Positions 34,244 to 42,995 of a stretch of DNA of 64,000 nt are shown here, piece by piece (position 1 is the stretch's first letter; each line of letters opens with the position of its first letter). This stretch comes from Jeotgalibacillus haloalkalitolerans (GTDB lineage Bacteria > Bacillota > Bacilli > Bacillales > Jeotgalibacillaceae). The translations under genes were made by a program, and so were the position numbers. The stretch spans positions 214,457 through 278,456 of the forward strand of contig NZ_JAXQNN010000004.1 of the NCBI RefSeq assembly GCF_034427455.1, read 5' to 3'. Under the pieces are notes generated by a model. It saw nothing but the letters and a program-made list of their open reading frames with translations. It was not told where the DNA came from and did not search any database.

Positions 34244-34295
34244 TGCTATAATTCTCCTCGTTATAAACGGACCTGACTTTTCTGAGAGTGAAAAG
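34244..34295 (+). promoter_or_regulatory. sulP promoter and leader hairpin
   Basis: TGC-TATAAT (34244-34252), extended -10 with a weak -35. A GACTTTT/AAAAGTC hairpin (34273-34295) follows in the leader. The rest of the 309-base gap 34023-34331 is AT-rich without another feature. Confidence 0.55.
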
Positions 34296-34331
34296 TCGCA
34301 AAAATATATATTTAAAGGAGAGATTTTCAAA

Positions 34332-35807
34332 TTGGATTTAACTAAATATAAGCAGGAATGGTTCGGTAACGTGCGTGGGGACATTATGTCCGGTATTTTA
34401 GTGGCTCTCGCACTGATCCCTGAAGCCATTGCCTTTTCAATCATTGCGGGTGTTGATCCGATGGTTGGACTTTATGCTGCCTTTTGTATTGCCGTTGTGA
34501 TTGCATTTATCGGCGGACGTCCCGGTATGATATCAGGTGCCACTGGTGCAATGGCACTTCTGATGGTAACACTTGTTGCTGATCATGGATTGCAGTATTT
34601 ATTCGCTGCTACGATTTTGACAGGATTTATTCAGCTGATTATGGGTGTGTTAAAGCTTGGCAAACTGATGAGATTTATTCCGAATTCCGTTATGATCGGC
34701 TTTGTGAATGCACTTGCGATTTTAATTTTTATGGCACAATTAGAGCAATTTGAAGGTGCAGGCTGGACGATGTATGCGTTAGTGGCAGTATCACTTGCCA
34801 TCATCTATCTGGTTCCAAGGTTTTTCAAAGCGATCCCTTCCCCATTGATTGCAATCATTGTGGTGACTGGTTTTGTCATGGCAACAGGTGTTGGAACAAA
34901 AACGGTAGGAGATATGGGAACGATTTCTCAGACGCTTCCTTCTTTTCTAATTCCGAATGTACCATTTACACTTGAAACGCTGATGATTATTCTTCCTTAT
35001 TCGATTTCACTAGCAGTAGTCGGCCTGCTTGAATCACTGCTGACAGCTCAGATTGTTGATGATATGACGGATACACCGAGTGATAAGAATAAAGAAGCAC
35101 GCGGTCAGGGAATTGCGAATATGATTACTGGCTGCTTCGGCGGTATGGCAGGCTGTGCGATGATTGGACAGGCTGTGATCAATGTGAAGTCAGGTGGGCG
35201 TGGCCGTCTTTCCTCCTTTACAGCAGGAGCGGTTCTGCTCGGTCTGATTATGGTACTGACAGATGTTGTTGTACAAATTCCGATGGCAGTACTCGTCGGT
35301 GTCATGATTATGGTATCAATCGGTACATTTGACTGGGGTTCACTGACTCGTCTCCACAAAGTGCCAAGAACAGACGCTGCTGTTATGATCGTGACAGTTG
35401 CGACTGTTGTAATCACGCATGACCTGTCAAAAGGTGTGCTTGCCGGCGTGCTTCTAAGCGCGATTTTCTTTGCTGCTAAGATTTCAAAAGTACACATTGA
35501 TAAAGAAATTGATGAAGCTGCATCACAGATTACGTACCGTGTTGAAGGACAGATCTTCTTTGCTTCTGTAACTGATTTTGTGTCTGAGATTGACTTTGAT
35601 CCTCAGGGCATGGATACAGTTGTTCTTGATTTTACAAAAGCTCATCTTTGGGATGATTCAGCCATCAATGCTGTTGATAAAGTGGCAATCAAGATTCAGC
35701 AAAATGGTGCTGAAGTAAAGTTAACAGGTTTAAATAAAGAGAGTAATGAGCTGGTTGATCAGCTATCAGTATATGATCAGCCTGATGCAAAGGTATCAGG
35801 ACATTAA
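34332..35807 (+). CDS. SulP/SLC26-type anion transporter
   Basis: A 491-residue carrier. About 10-12 membrane helices begin at [35 protein letters not shown], the SulP signature. The last ~100 residues form a STAS domain ([45 protein letters not shown]). The start is a TTG, with AAAGGAGAG 9-10 nt upstream; no ATG gives a complete first helix. Sulfate, bicarbonate or another anion may be the substrate. Confidence 0.85.
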   Translation: MDLTKYKQEWFGNVRGDIMSGILVALALIPEAIAFSIIAGVDPMVGLYAAFCIAVVIAFIGGRPGMISGATGAMALLMVTLVADHGLQYLFAATILTGFIQLIMGVLKLGKLMRFIPNSVMIGFVNALAILIFMAQLEQFEGAGWTMYALVAVSLAIIYLVPRFFKAIPSPLIAIIVVTGFVMATGVGTKTVGDMGTISQTLPSFLIPNVPFTLETLMIILPYSISLAVVGLLESLLTAQIVDDMTDTPSDKNKEARGQGIANMITGCFGGMAGCAMIGQAVINVKSGGRGRLSSFTAGAVLLGLIMVLTDVVVQIPMAVLVGVMIMVSIGTFDWGSLTRLHKVPRTDAAVMIVTVATVVITHDLSKGVLAGVLLSAIFFAAKISKVHIDKEIDEAASQITYRVEGQIFFASVTDFVSEIDFDPQGMDTVVLDFTKAHLWDDSAINAVDKVAIKIQQNGAEVKLTGLNKESNELVDQLSVYDQPDAKVSGH

Positions 35808-35813
35808 ACATTT

Positions 35814-35843
35814 TCCCGGATGTTATATCATCCGGGATTTTTA
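35814..35843 (+). terminator. Intrinsic terminator after sulP
   Basis: TCCCGGATG/CATCCGGGA hairpin and TTTTTAT. Confidence 0.85.
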
Positions 35844-35942
35844 TATTCATAATAAATGATCAAAATATTCACATCATTAATTGAAGGCGCTTTCTTATTC
35901 GTTTATAATAAATTTACCGTTAGATGAATGGAGTCGATCTGA

Positions 35943-36071
35943 ATGAAAATGGATCAATTGCTTCAGCGTTTAGAAGAGGTTTCGTCACGTGAGGAAAAGC
36001 CCGGCGGTATTCAAAACTACTTTATTTTAGGACTTGGAATAGGTGCAGTCATGCTACATATGCTTTTATAA
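35943..36071 (+). CDS. Small protein with C-terminal helix
   Basis: A 42-residue frame: charged N-terminus MKMDQLLQRLEEVSSREEKPGG and a hydrophobic C-terminus YFILGLGIGAVMLHMLL, like a tail-anchored peptide. TGGAG lies 11 nt upstream, so the ribosome site is modest; a start at the third codon is possible. Its own terminator follows 2 nt after the stop, which supports reality. No family recognised. Confidence 0.5.
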   Translation: MKMDQLLQRLEEVSSREEKPGGIQNYFILGLGIGAVMLHMLL

Positions 36072-36073
36072 GT

Positions 36074-36109
36074 AAAGCTTTCCGGACATTTTCCGGAAAG
36101 CTTTTTAAT
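36074..36109. terminator. Bidirectional terminator
   Basis: AAAGCTTTCCGGA pairs with TCCGGAAAGCTTT, serving the small gene and the opposing Nudix gene. Confidence 0.85.
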
Positions 36110-36575
36110 TTTGCTTCTCCCCAAAATCCGATAATTGGTCTGCCGAATCTCTCAGCATCTTTCTGATTCTCGGACTCGTTCCTTCAGGCAGTTCATTCAG
36201 CGGGAAAAAGTCAGTCTCGATTGTTTCAATCCCATCAGCTTTCAGCTCTCCAGTCACATCTTTTGTATAATACACAACTGTGACTGCAAAAAATTCATCA
36301 CCATTTGGCAGCTTTACGTGGTAGTCCTCTCCGGATAACACCGTTACAAGCTCAAGCCTGCCTATCTCAATACCTGTCTCTTCTTTTACTTCCCTTCTCG
36401 CAGCATCCTCAGTAGATTCTCCAAGTTCAATTAATCCACCCGGAAGCCCCCACACGTCATCCGGTCTTTTTTGCAGGAGAATATTGCCTGATTCGTTAAA
36501 AGCCAGCACTGCCACACCAACAAGATTTACCGGGTCGTGACCGATTTTTGCTCTTATATTCTCTATGTAACCCAT
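36105..36575 (-). CDS. Nudix hydrolase
   Basis: A 156-residue hydrolase of nucleoside diphosphate derivatives. The full Nudix box is present at about residues 45-67: GGLIELGESTEDAARREVKEETGIEIG (Gx5Ex7REUxEExGU). AAGGAGTGG precedes the ATG. The substrate cannot be inferred. It is separated from azoR by a terminator. Confidence 0.9.
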   Translation of the reverse strand: MGYIENIRAKIGHDPVNLVGVAVLAFNESGNILLQKRPDDVWGLPGGLIELGESTEDAARREVKEETGIEIGRLELVTVLSGEDYHVKLPNGDEFFAVTVVYYTKDVTGELKADGIETIETDFFPLNELPEGTSPRIRKMLRDSADQLSDFGEKQN

Positions 36576-36622
36576 TTTTATCCACTCCTTATGGGATTGA
36601 TTATAACGTATTTATTTTAATT

Positions 36623-36660
36623 TAAAAAACAGTCCCGCAAAAGTGCGGAACTGTTTTTTG
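36623..36660 (-). terminator. Intrinsic terminator after azoR
   Basis: AAAAAACAGTTCCGC-type stem: on the minus strand ACAGTTCCGC pairs with GCGGGACTGT, then TTTTTT. Confidence 0.8.
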
Positions 36661-36661
36661 T

Positions 36662-37300
36662 TTATCGTGCAGCGACTGCGCTTAGATCTTTTGCAGCTTC
36701 AACTACGCGCTTAAAGCCTTCTTCTTTAATTTCTTCTGAACGGTCAACGTACTGGTTGTGACCTTCAATGATCACATCAGTCTGCTGCTGGATACCAAAA
36801 AAGCCAAGTGCATTTTTAATAAAGTTAACGCTCATTTCAGCACCTTGCATTGCCGGCGCAGAGTAGTCTCCTCCTCTTGCATTTAGCAGGATTGCACGCT
36901 TGTCACCCATTAATCCCTGAGGTCCTTCAGCAGTATAGCGGAATGTCTCCCCTGCACGGAACAGGTAGTCCATATACGTGTGCAGCACTGCCGGTACAGT
37001 GAAGTTCCAGAGTGGGAACGCAAAAACAATGACATCCGCCTGTTTGAAGCGTTCAAGGTGGCTGTTGGCAATTGTCAGTACTTTGCTTTCAGCGTCAGTT
37101 AATGGTGCACTCTCTGCTGATTTGAATTGTGCAGCAAGGAAGTCCTGTCCGATATACGGTAGTTCTTCATTATATAAATCAACATGGTCGACTGTAATCT
37201 CTTCATTATTCTTGATTTCTTCCAGGAATAAATCATGCATTTTCGCAGAAACTGACTGGTCTGATGGACGATTGTTTGCTTTAACAACTAGTACTCTCAT
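36662..37300 (-). CDS. azoR: FMN-dependent NADH-azoreductase
   Basis: A 212-residue flavodoxin-like protein: LVVKANNRPSDQSVSAKMHDLFLEE (phosphate-binding loop), VIVFAFPLWNFTVPAVLHTYMDYLFRAGETFRYTAEGPQGLMGDKRAILLNARGG. It matches the AzoR/AcpD family, which reduces azo dyes and quinones with NADH, generally for quinone stress. AAAAGGAG precedes the ATG. An ATTCGAGATAAA stretch upstream looks like half of an MhqR box, but the other half is missing. Confidence 0.88.
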   Translation of the reverse strand: MRVLVVKANNRPSDQSVSAKMHDLFLEEIKNNEEITVDHVDLYNEELPYIGQDFLAAQFKSAESAPLTDAESKVLTIANSHLERFKQADVIVFAFPLWNFTVPAVLHTYMDYLFRAGETFRYTAEGPQGLMGDKRAILLNARGGDYSAPAMQGAEMSVNFIKNALGFFGIQQQTDVIIEGHNQYVDRSEEIKEEGFKRVVEAAKDLSAVAAR

Positions 37301-37386
37301 GATGTAAAAACTCCTTTTTGAAAAAATTTATTACTGTTTACGAAAGTCATATTCTCATTTATCTCGAATACAGGCTAATTTTAAAC

Positions 37387-37414
37387 AAAAAAACAGATCA
37401 ATTCAAATGATCTG
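37387..37414 (-). terminator. Intrinsic terminator after spoVR
   Basis: On the minus strand GCAGATCA pairs with TGATCTGT, loop of 6, then seven T. Confidence 0.8.
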
Positions 37415-37424
37415 CTTAACTTGT

Positions 37425-38771
37425 CTATTCAACCTGCTTTTTATATACCCCGCGGCCACTGCATGTAAACAAAAAGGCCTTCTGATTCAATACTGTTTCG
37501 AAATGGACCGTTCTTCCCCACAGTTGATAGATATAGTGCATAACCTTTTCAAGATATTGAACGTCCAGCTCTGTTCCTTCGTAGGCATGCCTGATATATA
37601 GTTCTCCATTTTTCATATAATCCCCGTCTTCAACATAAAGACAAGGGAAACCACCGTTGACTCTGGACTGTACAAGCTCATCTCTCACCGCTTCAAAATC
37701 TTTATCTGTAATTTTGTAGTCCTTGCCGAACTGCTGGAATAAATACAGGTCTTCCTGTCTTGAAAATTCCTTCGTAAAGTAGTTTCTGATAAACGACTGG
37801 TCCGACTCAAGCTCACGTATTTCAAACAGTTTTTTCTTCGCTTTCTTTTCGTTTTCTTCCTTCTTCTCGATATCCTGCAGCAGCTTCAGACCAAGATAAT
37901 ATGGGTTGATTGATGTTTTTGACGGCTGAATGACACTTGCATTTAACTTTGCGTATTCAATCGTTTCTTCCTCTGTCAGCGGCAGCTCCCGCATGATTTT
38001 CTGATGCCAGTACGTTGCCCATCCTTCATTTAAAATCTTCGTCTCAAGCTGCGGCCAGAAATACAGCATTTCTTCCCGTACCATTGTCATAATGTCCCGT
38101 TGCCATTCTTCAAGCTCTTTACTGTGGGACTGAATAAACAGCATTAAATCTTTTTCCGGCTGTTCGGGGAAATTTTTCTTTTTTACCGGTTCATTCTTTT
38201 CAACGTCTTCATCCCACAAATCACTATAAGGCTCTTTTGATTTTATTGGTTTTGATTCCTGCACCGGCAGTTCTGATTTGAACAGCAGAGGATCAATATG
38301 TTCTTCAATCGCTAATACAGCATTTAAGAAATCCTCTACTTTTTCTACACCAAATTGTTTTTCATACGCTTTGATCCGCTCTGACGTTGCACTCATCTGC
38401 TGGATCATATCCCGGTTTGTTTTACTAAACCGTACATTGTTTTTAAAAAAATCACTATGCGCAAGGACGTGGGCAATAATGAGCTTATTCTGGATCAGTG
38501 TATTTGTATCAAGAAGAAATGCATAGCATGGATTTGTATTCACAACGAGCTCATAGATTTTACTCAAGCCAAGGTCATACTGCATTTTCATTTTGTGATA
38601 CTGTTTTCCAAAACTCCAATGGGAAAAGCGCGAGGGCATTCCATATGCACCAAATGTATAAATGACAGATGCGGGACAGATCTCATAGCGCATCGGATAA
38701 AAATCTAGACCGAACCCTTTAGCAATTTCAGTTACTTCACCGATTGTTCTGGCTAATACTTTTGATTCCAT
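37425..38771 (-). CDS. spoVR: Stage V sporulation protein R
   Basis: A 448-residue soluble protein. The N-terminal region [72 protein letters not shown] and the later [19 protein letters not shown] are nearly invariant in SpoVR. In B. subtilis it affects spore cortex formation. In many bacteria spoVR occurs with prkA and yhbH homologues (yeaG-yeaH-ycgB in E. coli); here those two lie ~17-20 kb away. AGGGGGGAC precedes the ATG. Confidence 0.93.
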   Translation of the reverse strand: MESKVLARTIGEVTEIAKGFGLDFYPMRYEICPASVIYTFGAYGMPSRFSHWSFGKQYHKMKMQYDLGLSKIYELVVNTNPCYAFLLDTNTLIQNKLIIAHVLAHSDFFKNNVRFSKTNRDMIQQMSATSERIKAYEKQFGVEKVEDFLNAVLAIEEHIDPLLFKSELPVQESKPIKSKEPYSDLWDEDVEKNEPVKKKNFPEQPEKDLMLFIQSHSKELEEWQRDIMTMVREEMLYFWPQLETKILNEGWATYWHQKIMRELPLTEEETIEYAKLNASVIQPSKTSINPYYLGLKLLQDIEKKEENEKKAKKKLFEIRELESDQSFIRNYFTKEFSRQEDLYLFQQFGKDYKITDKDFEAVRDELVQSRVNGGFPCLYVEDGDYMKNGELYIRHAYEGTELDVQYLEKVMHYIYQLWGRTVHFETVLNQKAFLFTCSGRGVYKKQVE

Positions 38772-38904
38772 TCACGTCCCCCCTTCCTATACTCTATTCT
38801 TTACTGAAACATCTCATTCTCATTAATTTTTAATCTCCCTCCCCCTGTCTTCTAAGATTCCCCAGGTAAGATAAAATCAAGAACAAAATAAGGAGGCGTC
38901 AAAC

Positions 38905-39492
38905 ATGAACAGAAAGTTAATCGGTGGAACCATTGCAGGAGCAGTCATTTTGGGAGGAGCATTCGGGGCAGACGCGTTAGCTGATCAGTTCAAAACAGTC
39001 GGCATCCAGGATCAGGCTGAGCGTACAGAAAATGCGCAGGCAAACTCACCCGTACAGCAAAATCAAGATGAAAACCTTCTCACTCTTGAAGAAGCGAAAG
39101 AGAAAGCTCTGTCTGAATTTGAAGGTGTTGTAGAGAGCATTGAGCTCGAACGTCAGAACGGCAGAATGGTATATGACATTGATATTGATAACGGACCTGA
39201 AGATGTGGACCTTGATATGGATGCAGTGACCGGAGAAGTACTAAGAAGTAAAACGGACTGGGATGATGACGATGACAGAGACTCAGATGTAAACAGTAAG
39301 GACCTGCTATCCAAACAGGAAGCACTGGATATTGCAACAGCTGAATTCACCGGAAAACCGGAAGAAATCGAGCTGGATGATGATGACGGCAAAATGATTT
39401 ATGAAATCGAACTGAAGAATGGTGAACAGGAAGCTGAATTTGATATCGATGCAGTGACGGGAGACATCCTTAATATGGAGTTTGATGATTAA
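38905..39492 (+). CDS. Exported protein with two PepSY domains
   Basis: A 195-residue protein. N-terminal signal or anchor helix (KLIGGTIAGAVILGGAFGADALA), then two PepSY repeats at about residues 60-115 (LTLEEAKEKALSEFEGVVESIELERQNGRMVYDIDI...VDLDMDAVTGEVL) and 135-195 (LSKQEALDIATAEFTG...KMIYEIELKNGEQEAEFDIDAVTGDIL). A strongly acidic linker (WDDDDDRDSD) joins them. PepSY domains often inhibit or regulate peptidases outside the cell. AAGGAGG precedes the ATG. Confidence 0.85.
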   Translation: MNRKLIGGTIAGAVILGGAFGADALADQFKTVGIQDQAERTENAQANSPVQQNQDENLLTLEEAKEKALSEFEGVVESIELERQNGRMVYDIDIDNGPEDVDLDMDAVTGEVLRSKTDWDDDDDRDSDVNSKDLLSKQEALDIATAEFTGKPEEIELDDDDGKMIYEIELKNGEQEAEFDIDAVTGDILNMEFDD

Positions 39493-39500
39493 AAAAACTG

Positions 39501-39532
39501 AGCACGGGACAATCGCGTCCCGTGCTCTTTAA
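39501..39532 (+). terminator. Intrinsic terminator
   Basis: AGCACGGGAC/GTCCCGTGCT hairpin, then CTTTAAG. Confidence 0.75.
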
Positions 39533-39586
39533 GTGTTTTACTCCACTTTTGGCAGATGCTTACCGCAGCAGTGAAGTGAGCCACTT

Positions 39587-40567
39587 TTAGTTAATCTCCG
39601 CTACAATCTTTCCTTTTACTTTTCTCGTTTCAAGCTCTTCCAGTCCTTTAGGAACTTCTTCGAGTGAGATTACCTGCTCTACAAGGCTTTTTATTTCTCC
39701 TTTAGCAAGCAGTTCAACCAGATGATCACCAATTGATTTCAGCGTTGCTTCTTCATCATGATTTTCTGATTGATACACACTGCCAAGTGCTACATGGTGA
39801 AAAGAAATCGGATGTGCGAATGAAATCGATTCATTCATTTCAGGCTGACCGGCAATAAAGGCGATCTGTCCATTATAGGCAAGTGCTTCAAGTGATTTAG
39901 TCGCATTTTCCCTTCCGACTGTATCAAGTACATAGTTCACACCCAGGTCATCTGTGTATTCTTTTGTTTTCTGAACAAAATCTTCCTTGTTATAGTCAAT
40001 CGCGAAGTCTGCACCCAGCTGCTTCACATGATCATGATTCTCTTCTGAAGCAGTCGTAATGACTGTCAGCCCCGCATATTTTGCAAGCTGAATGGCAAAT
40101 CCGCCTACTCCGCCAGCTCCTGCATGAATCAGAATCGTTTTGTTCTTTTGAATATGAAGCTTATAAAACAACGCCTGATAAGCCGTATAGGCAGCCACAG
40201 GCAGTGCAGCTGCATCAGTAAAAGATACGCCCTCAGGAAGCTTGGATACTGTACGCGCTTTGGCAATTGCATACTCTGCAAATGCGCCTTTCTTAGTCAT
40301 ATCTGCCAGAAATACAACGCGATCTCCCTTGTCAAAGCCTGTAACACCAGCCCCTGTTTCTTCTACCTCACCAGCTGCATCAAGTCCCAAAATATGCGGG
40401 TACGTCCAGGCCGGAGAACCATTTTGACCGGTTTTATAATCAACAGGATTCAGTCCCACAGCTTTCACCCTTACCAGAATTTCACCTTCTGCAGGCACCG
40501 GCTTTTCTATCTCCTCTACCTGCATCTCACGCCATTGTCCTTTATCCTTTAAAAGTAATGCTTTCAC
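39587..40567 (-). CDS. Zinc-free quinone oxidoreductase (MDR family)
   Basis: A 326-residue NADPH-dependent reductase. GroES-like N-domain (GEILVRVKAVGLNPVDYKTGQNG...YPHILGLDAAGEV) and Rossmann domain (TILIHAGAGGVGGFAIQLAKYAG, residues ~150-172). The Cys ligands for catalytic and structural zinc are absent, so it belongs with quinone reductases rather than alcohol dehydrogenases. The start is a GTG with GAAGGAGG upstream. It fits with the azoreductase and nitroreductases here as a quinone-stress enzyme, by inference. Confidence 0.82.
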   Translation of the reverse strand: MKALLLKDKGQWREMQVEEIEKPVPAEGEILVRVKAVGLNPVDYKTGQNGSPAWTYPHILGLDAAGEVEETGAGVTGFDKGDRVVFLADMTKKGAFAEYAIAKARTVSKLPEGVSFTDAAALPVAAYTAYQALFYKLHIQKNKTILIHAGAGGVGGFAIQLAKYAGLTVITTASEENHDHVKQLGADFAIDYNKEDFVQKTKEYTDDLGVNYVLDTVGRENATKSLEALAYNGQIAFIAGQPEMNESISFAHPISFHHVALGSVYQSENHDEEATLKSIGDHLVELLAKGEIKSLVEQVISLEEVPKGLEELETRKVKGKIVAEIN

Positions 40568-40674
40568 GTCACATTCCTCCTTCTATCTTTCTTTGATGTT
40601 ACCCATTATGTAAGACAAATAATCTGAGAGTTGATTTTATCATGCAGCTAATGAGCGACCTACTAATTTGCCTG

Positions 40675-40706
40675 CAAAAAAAGATAAGACAAAAATGCCT
40701 TATCCT
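40675..40706 (-). terminator. Terminator joined to A repeat copy 3
   Basis: On the minus strand GATAAGGCA ... TGTCTTATC with seven T after it; 5 nt beyond the end of the A repeat and downstream of yhcZ. Confidence 0.7.
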
Positions 40707-40711
40707 CTAAC

Positions 40712-40835
40712 TCGTTTCGCTGCGCTTCAGTCGGACGCTTTCCAAGCGATGGTTGCTGAGCCTCCTCGCCTTCGGCTGCGGGGTCTCAGCTTCCCACTAA
40801 TCGCTCCGGAGTCGCCGCCTTACTCTTCGCTGCAC
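40712..40835. repeat. Family A repeat copy 3, minus orientation
   Basis: Starts CGTTTCGCTGCGCTTCAG and ends GTCGCCGCCTTACTCTTCGC. It is somewhat diverged (GGTTGCTGAG retained, TCCAAGCGATGG changed). It accounts for most of the 327-base gap 40568-40894. Confidence 0.85.
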
Positions 40836-40894
40836 TATGATTGTAATCTATACCTTGATTTACACAATAAAGAATAATTTGTCCCCTATCCTCC

Positions 40895-41548
40895 TTAAAA
40901 TTTTCTCTCAGTTGAAGCCAGGCCATGTTTCACTGCATAGAGTGCAGCCTGTGTACGATCAGATACTTCAAGCTTCGAAAAGAGATTAGATATATGCGTT
41001 TTTACAGTTTTTTCGGTAATAAATAATGAAGATGCAATCTCCTTGTTGCTTTTTCCTTTTGCCAGCTCCAGCAGGACATCCTTTTCTCTTTTAGTCAGCT
41101 GATGAACTTCATGGGGCGATGGCTCTTCTTGGTTCACGCGTGTCATTAAGTGACTCGTCGCTTTAGGGTGTAATGTATTTTCACCTTTCACAAGCTTCCG
41201 GATCGAGTCTGCCAGTTCATCAGGCTCGATATCTTTCAGCTGATACCCTGCTGCTCCGGCTTCAATAGCCGGCACAACATGATCCTGGTCGGAAAAGCTT
41301 GTCAGCATCATAATTTCCGTTGAAGGAAGCGCACGCTTGATTTCTCTTGTCGCTTCTATGCCATCCATCTCAGGCATTACAAGGTCCATCAGCACAACAT
41401 CAGGCTGGAATTTCTTAACCATCGCGACAGCTTCAACTCCGTTTTTCGCCTCGCCGACGATTTCAATGTCCTTCTGGGTTTTTAAAAAGAAGACGAGTCC
41501 TCTTCTGACAACATGGTGATCGTCTGCGATCAGTAATTTAATTGACAT
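40895..41548 (-). CDS. yhcZ: NarL-type response regulator (YhcZ-like)
   Basis: A 217-residue regulator. Receiver domain with the acidic pair IADDHHVVRRG, phospho-acceptor DVVLMDLVMPEMDG (Asp about 54), Thr/Ser MLTSFS and the Lys QLKD; LuxR-type helix-turn-helix at the C-terminus (LTKREKDVLLELAKGKSNKEIASSLFITEKTVKTHISNLFSKL). AGGAGG precedes the ATG. It lies 11 nt after the kinase gene; B. subtilis yhcY-yhcZ has the same arrangement. Target genes unknown. Confidence 0.85.
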   Translation of the reverse strand: MSIKLLIADDHHVVRRGLVFFLKTQKDIEIVGEAKNGVEAVAMVKKFQPDVVLMDLVMPEMDGIEATREIKRALPSTEIMMLTSFSDQDHVVPAIEAGAAGYQLKDIEPDELADSIRKLVKGENTLHPKATSHLMTRVNQEEPSPHEVHQLTKREKDVLLELAKGKSNKEIASSLFITEKTVKTHISNLFSKLEVSDRTQAALYAVKHGLASTERKF

Positions 41549-41559
41549 CTAAACACCTC

Positions 41560-42669
41560 CTAGTAGGGCAATACAATTTTTATCTGTGTTCCTTCAGCAG
41601 GATGGCTTTTCAGCGAAAAATCTCCATTTAAAAGCCTTGTTCGCTCTTTCATACTCGAGATGCCCACTGACGGAAGCTTCTCTACGTGATCTGGATAAAA
41701 ACCCCGGCCAAAATCTCGGATGGTCAGCTTAATTTTGTCTGCTTCCGCTTCAATCCAGATATAAATTTCATCTGCTCCGGCATGCCTTTTACAGTTTGTA
41801 ATGGCTTCCTGACCGATCCTGAAAATGGTTTCTTCCACCTTCGAAGGCAGGTTCAGAACCCCTTCAATTTTGATGGTCGCTTTTAATCCAAGCATCTCAG
41901 CAAAACCGTTCAGCGCTTCAGTCAGCCCGCCTTCCATGCCTTTAGGGCGAAGCTGCCAGATCAGCGCTCTCATTTCAGTCAGCGCTTCCTGGGCAAGTGA
42001 CTGGAGGCTCTGAAATGTTTCTTTTACATCCTGCTCATCAGACATCTCCGCTCCGCCTCTTGCTGTGAGCGTCATTGAAAATAACAGCTGGTTAACTGAG
42101 TCATGCAGATCCCTGGCAAGCCTGTTCCGCTCCTGCATTAAGGCAACTTCCTGCTCTTTTTTAGTCAGCTGGATCCGCTTGATCGCAGACCCGATCTGAA
42201 ATGCAACGGATTCAAGCAGTGCCAGCTCATTTGCTTCAAATTCTCTTCTGCCTGGTGTAGCTACATTCAGTAGCCCAAAACGTTCGTTACCTGATTGCAG
42301 CGGCACTGTTGCGTGATGTGTGATGCCTTCAGGGTTTACCTGACTGCGGTCGATTGCTTCTGTGATCCTCTTGCATTCAATTATATTAGAGGCCTTTCTC
42401 AGTCTCCCCTGTCTAAAGCGGTTTACACACCAGCAGCCGCCTGTTTTCATATAGAAACAATCCTGTTCAGTCAGAATATCAGGAAGGTTTTCGTGAGCAA
42501 TTAAGGCATGTTTGCCGTTTTCCTCAATAAAAAAGACCCAGCCTGTGTGAAAATCTGTACCTTCAAGGAATTTTTCAAGTGATCCCTGAAGCATCGGTTC
42601 GAGTTCTGTTTCCTCGTTCAGAAGCTCAGCAATTTCTTTCAGGATTGTTACATGTGAGGGATCGTTCAT
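41560..42669 (-). CDS. yhcY: GAF-domain sensor histidine kinase (YhcY-like)
   Basis: A 369-residue soluble kinase without membrane helices. GAF domain at about 20-165, including CFYMKTGGCWCVNRFRQGRLRKASNIIECKRI with several Cys; HisKA_3 box ERNRLARDLHDSVNQLLFSM with the phosphorylated His; ATPase domain EETIFRIGQEAITNCKRHAGADEI and FGRGFYPDHVEKLPSVGISSMKERTRLLNG. The ATG at 42669 is taken; five extra codons upstream have no ribosome site. The Cys-rich GAF could sense redox state or a metal, which is inference. Confidence 0.85.
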   Translation of the reverse strand: MNDPSHVTILKEIAELLNEETELEPMLQGSLEKFLEGTDFHTGWVFFIEENGKHALIAHENLPDILTEQDCFYMKTGGCWCVNRFRQGRLRKASNIIECKRITEAIDRSQVNPEGITHHATVPLQSGNERFGLLNVATPGRREFEANELALLESVAFQIGSAIKRIQLTKKEQEVALMQERNRLARDLHDSVNQLLFSMTLTARGGAEMSDEQDVKETFQSLQSLAQEALTEMRALIWQLRPKGMEGGLTEALNGFAEMLGLKATIKIEGVLNLPSKVEETIFRIGQEAITNCKRHAGADEIYIWIEAEADKIKLTIRDFGRGFYPDHVEKLPSVGISSMKERTRLLNGDFSLKSHPAEGTQIKIVLPY

Positions 42670-42807
42670 ATCATCACCGCCCATTTCTGTTGTTTTTATT
42701 ATAAGTCATACACTCTGAGGGTACTAATGTTTCCTGTTCGGTCAAAAGGCTGAAATGCATGAAAAGTGATATTGAAAATTCCAAAACTCACTTTCAATGA
42801 AAACTTC

Positions 42808-42934
42808 AGTGCAGCGGAGCGGAAGGCGGCGAATCCGGGACGAATAGAGGGAAGCTGAGACCCCGCAAGCCGCAGGCTGAGGAGGCTCAGCAACCTCCGT
42901 CCGGAAAGCGTCCGCCTGAAGCGCAGCGAAACGA
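42808..42934. repeat. Family A repeat copy 4, with terminator
   Basis: From AGTGCAGCGGAGCGGAAGGC to GCGCAGCGAAACG. In this copy the centre is CCCCGCAAGCCGCAGGCTGA. It lies between the yhcYZ promoter side and the pgcA end, in a 326-base gap. Confidence 0.9.
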
Positions 42935-42938
42935 TTAA

Positions 42939-42973
42939 AGAGGCTGGACACATTTTTGTGCCAGCCCCTTATC
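42939..42973. terminator. Terminator joined to A repeat copy 4
   Basis: AGAGGCTGGACACA pairs with TGTGCCAGCCCCT; serves the pgcA end on the minus strand. Confidence 0.7.
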
Positions 42974-42995
42974 ATCCATCTTCTATATATTATTA

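Noticed and set aside
35105..35497. Open frame of 130 codons opposite the SulP gene
   Set aside because: Antisense shadow; low-complexity composition and no start signal.
37340..37375. MhqR operator before azoR
   Set aside because: Only one half (ATTCGAGATAAA) is recognisable; the inverted half is absent.
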